Assembly (NCBI GenBank): GCA_009746045.1
Contig: RPFO01000754.1
Location: forward strand, 62,001 to 126,000
Direction: 5' to 3'
DNA length: 64,000 nt
Origin: Mesostigma viride
Taxonomy: Eukaryota > Streptophyta > Mesostigmatophyceae > Mesostigmatales > Mesostigmataceae
Positions 59,845 to 64,000 of this stretch are shown in pieces. Each line of letters starts with the position of its first letter. Position 1 is the first letter of the stretch. Both the position numbers and the translations under genes were made by a program. A model generated the notes under the pieces. It was not told the origin of the DNA. It ran no database searches and worked only from the letters and a program-made list of their open reading frames with translations.

Positions 59845-60598
59845 CGCTGCCGCTGCCGCTGCCACTGCCGCTGCTGCTGGTGGTGGCGATAGTGGTGCTG
59901 TTCGCGGTGCTGCCCCTGGTACTGCTGCTGTTGCTGCTGCTGTTGCTGCTGCTGTTGCTGCTGCCGGACGCCCCCCCTCCGGCCTCCACTGGCGCAGCGC
60001 CCGGCGTGCCCTCCACCTGCGGCTCGCGGCTCGTCCCAACGGTTTCCTCGGTGTTGTTCTCCACAGAGCTACTCGTGTCAGGACTGCGGGCCATGCCACT
60101 CGTCGCCTTGACAGCGCCCTGCGACATACCGGCGTTCTCTGCCGATGCTGCCTGAAGCAGCTGGGTAATATCCTCCGGCGTTGGTAAGCGATCCTCACGC
60201 AGACCCTTTTTTGCACGACTTTTTGTGAGTTTGCGCGGTCCGCTGGCCCCATCTGCCTCCCCCGTTGCCACCAATAACGTTGCATCCTGCGGTAGGTCTG
60301 AAACCGTCAGCCCTGCCCCAGACCCTTTTCCGTCCGCTTTGACGGGCTCATCTGGCCTTATTGGTGCCGCAGGGGAGACCGGCCGGTTTCCCAAGGCCTT
60401 GTCGCGATCCCTCCCCTGACTTTCCTGCGACTTCTTCCTCGGGGGCTGTCCACCCGGTCTTACTGAGCCGCCTTTTCTTCGAGCGGCGCATTGCACGGAT
60501 AGTTGACATGGCAGAGCCGCGGGGCGTTTAGGAAAGCTAATCTGGAAAGCTAAAGCTAATCGGTGGTCCCATCCCACCATGCCTCGCACACCCTGCAT
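45421..60598 (-). CDS. PIN-TRAM membrane protein, YacL-like, probably plastid-targeted
   Basis: Thirteen exons, high to low: 59558-60598, 58601-58699, 58130-58226, 57783-57895, 56468-56631, 55774-55867, 54445-54510, 52334-52444, 49681-49761, 48574-48659, 47461-47533, 46005-46100, 45421-45558. All junctions are GT-AG and in phase; 752 residues. The N-terminus (MQGVRGMVGWDHRLAL.., basic) fits a chloroplast transit peptide. Residues about 180-300 are Ser/Asn/Gly-rich. Four membrane helices lie between about 325 and 460. The PIN domain starts at GKLIDTSALVDG, then FLEGELIIPGFVLAEMQ, DSTTPEKREKGRRGLD, VEVDAALIWLAKRLNYG and LVTLDYNLQQ. The four acidic residues expected for metal are present (D503, E534, D599, D617). 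A TRAM domain follows (about 651-710: AICYLQDGVM, VGQEVPVVIVAIQN). The order of helices, PIN and TRAM is that of bacterial YacL, a putative membrane-bound ribonuclease. The RNA target is unknown. Introns carry many minisatellites. Confidence 0.92.
47785..48303. repeat. 24-bp minisatellite in PIN-TRAM intron 10
   Basis: About 21 copies of AGGGTAGCCGATGTGATGAT plus AGCT, with GATGAT/GATAAT and GTAGCC/CTGCC variants. The unit is a multiple of three and stop-free in one frame on each strand (MIARVADV and AITSATLA repeats), which gives long frames that are not genes. Confidence 0.95.
49000..49600. other. Interior of PIN-TRAM intron 9
   Basis: No array is seen in this part of the intron. There is a local duplication of GGGGCCTTGTAA / GGGGCCTGGTAA at about 49070-49100. 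No gene recognised. Confidence 0.4.
49762..52333. other. PIN-TRAM intron 8, no gene recognised
   Basis: About 2.6 kb without an array. Frames here (for example 51093-51485 minus) have no known motifs. The pair AACCCCTAAATGGGC (50058) and TTTAGGGGTTAAG (51750) is a short inverted match that may bound an inserted element of about 1.7 kb. Confidence 0.35.
53057..53889. repeat. 50-bp minisatellite in PIN-TRAM intron 7
   Basis: Between 16 and 17 copies at exactly 50-bp spacing, each with GATGTGGCTGGCATCGTGCT and CATCATCACACATATGC. Only a few positions vary (TTTGC/TTGGC/TTCGC, ATATGC/ATACGC). Because 50 is not a multiple of three, all plus frames cycle through the same 50-residue repeat without a stop. 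Confidence 0.96.
53931..54459. repeat. 33-bp donor-containing minisatellite at the start of PIN-TRAM intron 7
   Basis: About 16 units, mostly 33 bp with a few of 30 bp. On the minus (coding) strand each unit is GTGAGCCCTCTCTATGCG followed by CTTGACACGCTGGCG. The second part is identical to the last 15 bases of exon 7, and the first part begins with a good 5' splice site. The array starts at the exon 7 end (54445) and includes it. All units are open in the exon's frame (VSPLYALDTLA). Confidence 0.95.
55600..55768. repeat. 48-bp repeat just inside PIN-TRAM intron 6
   Basis: About 3.5 copies of a 48-bp unit (contains GCCCTCTCACAGCTGATGGC). The first partial copy begins within about 10 bases of the exon 6 donor at 55773. 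On the coding strand each full unit contains CAGCTGTGAGAGG, a possible donor. Confidence 0.9.
57095..57612. repeat. 51-bp minisatellite in PIN-TRAM intron 4
   Basis: About 10 copies of a 51-bp unit containing GATGCCTTGTTGCATGCGTG and GGCCATGGGGTGGATGTGCT, with a few substitutions. It is open in several frames because 51 is a multiple of three. No link to a splice site of the gene is seen. Confidence 0.95.
58567..58606 (-). repeat. Two-copy duplication spanning the exon 2 donor of PIN-TRAM
   Basis: On the coding strand TGGCCATG|GTGAGCGCGCCC (exon 2 end and donor) is followed 28 bases on by TGGCCACCGTGAGCGCGCCC. This duplicates the last exon bases together with the donor. It looks like a small or early version of the donor arrays elsewhere in the window. 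Confidence 0.75.
59288..59444. repeat. 42-46-bp repeat in PIN-TRAM intron 1
   Basis: Between three and four copies of ATTACTCTTGAGCAGTTCAG followed by CAGTCA and a C-run of varying length, then AGTAGGC. The C-run length accounts for most length variation. Confidence 0.9.
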
Positions 60599-61582
60599 CC
60601 ACGCGCGTCCCACGCCTGGCGTCTGCCGGCTGCAGTTGGATTGACTAGTAATCTAAATCGGGGCACCGCGCTTTCCGTCTTCAACCGCCTTGTCATCAGA
60701 ATGTTGAAGTCATAGCAGGTGTCATTAAGTTCATCAGATTTCCCATGACTGTAATCGCATTTGCGTAGGACGTTCCATGCTGCTAGCGGCCTTGGGTTGG
60801 CACCCCCATGACACCATTCCTCAAGGCAACCATTTCTACTTTGCACGCAGTAGCACTAAAAATTGTATAGCATGGTGTCGCTACATCCACACAAAGCTCA
60901 TCCTGTCTCCCCTTTCGGTCTACCACAGTCCTGCGATAATGTTGCACGTGTGCACAGACCTGCAATAAAAGGAGGCCACTTCGCTAATATACGGAATCGC
61001 TGTGTTTATTGCGTGCACGTGAGCATATGGAACAGCTATAGCGTCGTTATGATATGGTCATTATGGTGCGTGCTCATATGAGTTATGCTGCCGTATGCAA
61101 GCTTAGTTATAGTATATTCCGTACATACTGGATGTCAGAGTTAGCAGTGAACTGTGAAACGGAACCCAAATATTGTGTTTTTCTTAGACTGCCCTACGCG
61201 CCTCACGCACATCTAGGCGCTGTCGAAAAATAGCTTTCGAACTGGGTAAAATGTGGGCCACGTTTATATAAACAGCAATGGCGGATAACCGTGCAGAATT
61301 CAGCTTCGGTGATTTGATCTAAGTAAACAGTTGCAACGACAAGTTGCCTTTTTCAATGCCAACTGTGCATAGAGAAATTTGGATATGGGCTCTGTATTTG
61401 TAATTGGGAATCATGTATAATTTGGGCCTACGTTGGGCGCCATTGGGATGGCGACCTTGGTTTCTCTAACAGGACATGCATCTGCAATGGTGACCCTGGC
61501 TTAAACTCCTGGCTCTTGATATGGCAGAAATTGATGGTAGGGGGATCGTCCATACAATTTTAGTGAAGCTGTAGTTGGGAAA
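60599..61582. promoter_or_regulatory. Divergent promoter region between PIN-TRAM and CFAP221
   Basis: About 985 bases separate the two start codons, which face away from each other. A TATA-like TTTATATAAA lies at 61263-61272, about 310 bases before the CFAP221 ATG. No gene is recognised inside. Confidence 0.45.
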
Positions 61583-62804
61583 ATGATCGCCGTTGGGGGG
61601 CGCGGAGGGCCTATGGATACCTACATTGATGATACCACGCAAAAGCCCCCAAACACCTTGACATCCAACAGCAGTAAGTGAACGTCTAAATTACGCTATA
61701 GCATATACTCTCGCCAAAATGTACATTTTGACTACATGACGCTATACTGTCATCCTCTCGTTTGCTGTCTTAAGATTATGTCTAGCTGGATTTTTGCCCC
61801 GACATGCATGGCCGCCGAGTTGTTATTTTCAAGGTTTCCAAAATCCCGCAGAAGACTGCCTCGATCCTGTAGTAAACCCTTTTTATTTGCTAAAATGCTA
61901 AATTAGGTGGTCTTGTGTTCTTCTAATTTTTGTCCCGTCAATTTTTTTACCAATCGTTTTCTATGAAACTGGCGTTTCAGGGGTGTACGCAAAGCTAGGT
62001 AATAACAGGTTTTTTGAAGTCCGGCCTGCTATCCTCCATTTCGGAGGGTATAGGGTGGGGAAGACACATGCACAGAAAATCCGTGTGGTCAACGTCTCTG
62101 AGCGGAGCCGACGACTTCACATCATTGAGCCAGCAACACCCTTCTTCCGTATCAAATGTAACAAACAGGTGAGCTGATGTGCATTTGCTCCATGCTATCC
62201 ACGGACACGCTGTATGAAAAGCATGGTGTCAGACTAATCCTGCCTCCACGGTAAACACATCCCGAGGCCGGACCATCTTATCCATTTCATTTCCCTTTCC
62301 ATCCATGCATGTCTTGTGACCCCTAATTTTGTCCAGGGCAATCCTTCGCAAGGGCAAGGGCATGGGAATGCTCGGCACCATTGAGGTCTAGATTAAGATG
62401 CCGGACGCCTTTTGATGGCGCTGCACTGCTTGCTGCTACGGCATCCCTTGAAGCTCTGCATGTTCTGTCAGGTATAACTAATGCGTGGGGTGCTGGGTAA
62501 ACAGCGCTCTGGCATGCACTCGCCCTGACTGCATCCACAATCCGGCGCCTGGGCCGCGTGGCGCATGGCCCCTTGCCACCGCACACTGGCTACTTGCATA
62601 TGCGCCGCAGGGCCTGATTGCTCCCGGCATGTGCGAGGAGGTGGTGGTGGAGTTTGTGCCCACCGAGTGGCGCTACTACTACGACACGCTGCGCATCCAC
62701 AGCGAGGAGGAGAACCTGCTGCTTCCTCTGCACGCCTACCCCGTGCTCAACCGCGCCAGCTTCCCCAAGCGGCTCGACTTTGGGCGATGTGTTATCCATG
62801 AGAC
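61583..62804 (+). CDS. CFAP221: CFAP221 (FAP221/PCDP1), central-apparatus protein, 5' part
   Basis: Three exons are visible: 61583-61673, 61981-62168 and 62613-62804, with GT-AG introns and joined phases (1+2, 0). They encode 157 residues and the gene continues past the window. After a short start come VYAKLGNN..., ILHFGGYRVGK and QKIRVVNVSERSRRLHII, then FFRIKCNKQGLIAPGM and the very characteristic EWRYYYDTLRIHSEEENLLL followed by PLHAYPVLN. These are the N-terminal ASH-like segments of CFAP221, a calmodulin-binding protein of the C1d projection of the ciliary central pair, needed for normal beating. The start ATG is the first in frame. The third exon ends in GAGAC|GTGAGT, and the following intron is a huge array of that same sequence. 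The gene implies a motile, 9+2 flagellate. Confidence 0.92.
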
Positions 62805-64000
62805 GTGAGTGAGGGGAGCCGTGAGTGAGGGGAGACGTGAGTGAGGGGAGAGGCCAGTGAGGGGAGAGGTGAGTGAGGGGAGACGTGAGTGGGGGGAAAG
62901 GCCAGTGAGGGGAGACGTGAGTGAGGGGAAAGGCCAGTGAGGGGAGACGTGAGTGAGGGGAGACGTGAGTGGGGGGAGAGGCCAGTGAGGGGAGACGTGA
63001 GTGGGGGAGAGGCCAGTGAGGGGAGACGTGAGTGGGGGAGAGGTGAGTGAGGGGAGAGGTGAGTGAGGGGAGAGGTGAGTGAGGGGAGACGTGAGTGAGG
63101 GGAGACGTGAGTGAGGGGAAAGGCCAGTGAGGGGAGACGTGAGTGGGGGGAGAGGCCAGTGAGGGGAGACGTGAGTGGGGGGAAAGGCCAGTGAGGGGAG
63201 ACGTGAGTGGGGGGAGAGGTGAGTGAGGGGAGACGTGAGTGAGGGGAAAGGCCAGTGAGGGGAGACGTGAGTGAGGGGAGAGGCCAGTGAGGGGAGACGT
63301 GAGTGAGGGGAAAGGCCAGTGAGGGGAGACGTGAGTGGGGGAGAGGCCAGTGAGGGGAGACGTGAGTGAGGGGAAAGGCCAGTGAGGGGAGACGTGAGTG
63401 GGGGGAAAGGCCAGTGAGGGGAGACGTGAGTGGGGGGAGACGTGAGTGGGGGGAGAGGTGAGTGAGGGGAGAGGCCAGTGAGGGGAGACGTGAGTGGGGG
63501 AGAGGCCAGTGAGGGGAGACGTGAGTGGGGGGAGAGGTGAGTGAGGGGAGAGGTGAGTGAGGGGAGAGGCCAGTGAGGGGAGACGTGAGTGGGGGAGACG
63601 TGAGTGAGGGGAGAGGTGAGTGGGGGGAGAGGCCAGTGAGGGGAGACGTGAGTGGGGGGAGAGGTGAGTGAGGGGAGAGGTGAGTGGGGGAGAGGTGAGT
63701 GAGGGGAGACGTGAGTGAGGGGAAAGGCCAGTGAGGGGAGACGTGAGTGGGGGGAAAGGCCAGTGAGGGGAGACGTGAGTGGGGGGAGACGTGAGTGGGG
63801 GGAGAGGTGAGTGAGGGGAGACGTGAGTGAGGGGAGACGTGAGTGAGGGGAGACGTGAGTGAGGGGAAAGGCCAGTGAGGGGAGACGTGAGTGAGGGAGA
63901 GGCCAGTGAGGGGAGACGTGAGTGAGGGGAAAGGCCAGTGAGGGGAGACGTGAGTGAGGGGAAAGGCCAGTGAGGGGAGACGTGAGTGGGGGAAAGGCCA
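62800..64000 (+). repeat. 16-bp donor-containing minisatellite filling CFAP221 intron 3
   Basis: From the exon 3 end to the window edge the sequence is built of GTGAGTGAGGGGAGAC and close variants (GAGAGGT, GAAAGGCCA, GTGGGG). The unit repeats the exon end GAGAC together with the GTGAGT donor, so dozens of copies of GAGAC|GTGAGT follow the real one. Variants form a higher-order pattern, with GGCCAGTGAGGGGAGACGTG units alternating. The array runs on past the window. Confidence 0.97.

Overview
This window is nuclear DNA of a eukaryote, most likely a flagellated green alga. The genes are split by GT-AG introns. They include a spliceosomal SF3b subunit, a motile-cilium central-apparatus protein (CFAP221), and a nuclear-encoded, apparently plastid-targeted PIN/TRAM protein of cyanobacterial YacL type. 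A green-algal TGTAA polyadenylation signal follows one of the genes. I cannot name the species.

Six host genes can be supported. From left to right they are: a first exon of a probable M14 metallocarboxypeptidase (607-813, minus); SF3B5 (2880-3692, plus); an OPA/SLC37-type organophosphate transporter in five exons (25519-29737, minus); a ZIP-type metal transporter in at least three exons (31356-33991, plus); a 13-exon PIN-TRAM protein with four predicted membrane helices spread over 15 kb (45421-60598, minus); and the 5' end of CFAP221 (61583-62804, plus, running off the window). Exon joins were made by hand. In the transporter, PIN-TRAM, SF3B5 and CFAP221 models every junction keeps phase, which supports them strongly. 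The transporter and ZIP genes are head to head, as are PIN-TRAM and CFAP221.

The rest is mostly repeats. 4.5-10 kb holds decayed LINE pieces. 10-17 kb holds arrays of an 8-bp GTGTCACG-type repeat, a foldback element, a 900-bp compound tetranucleotide microsatellite, a 173-bp satellite and a long frame broken by one TGA. 18.5-21.2 kb holds two facing copies of an ORF1-only LINE. 22-24.8 kb holds a decayed Ty3/gypsy pol. 34.6-37.1 kb is a candidate element with terminal inverted repeats lying in a LINE tail. 37-45.3 kb is a head-to-tail series of truncated endonuclease/RT LINEs, each starting at the tail of the one before.

The most unusual signal is in the introns. Several hold private minisatellites, and in the PIN-TRAM gene and CFAP221 the array starts at the 5' splice site and copies the end of the exon together with the GT donor. 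This creates from two to dozens of consecutive donor-like sites. In PIN-TRAM intron 7 the unit is 33 bp, in frame and open, so use of a more distal donor would insert 11-residue repeats inside the PIN domain.
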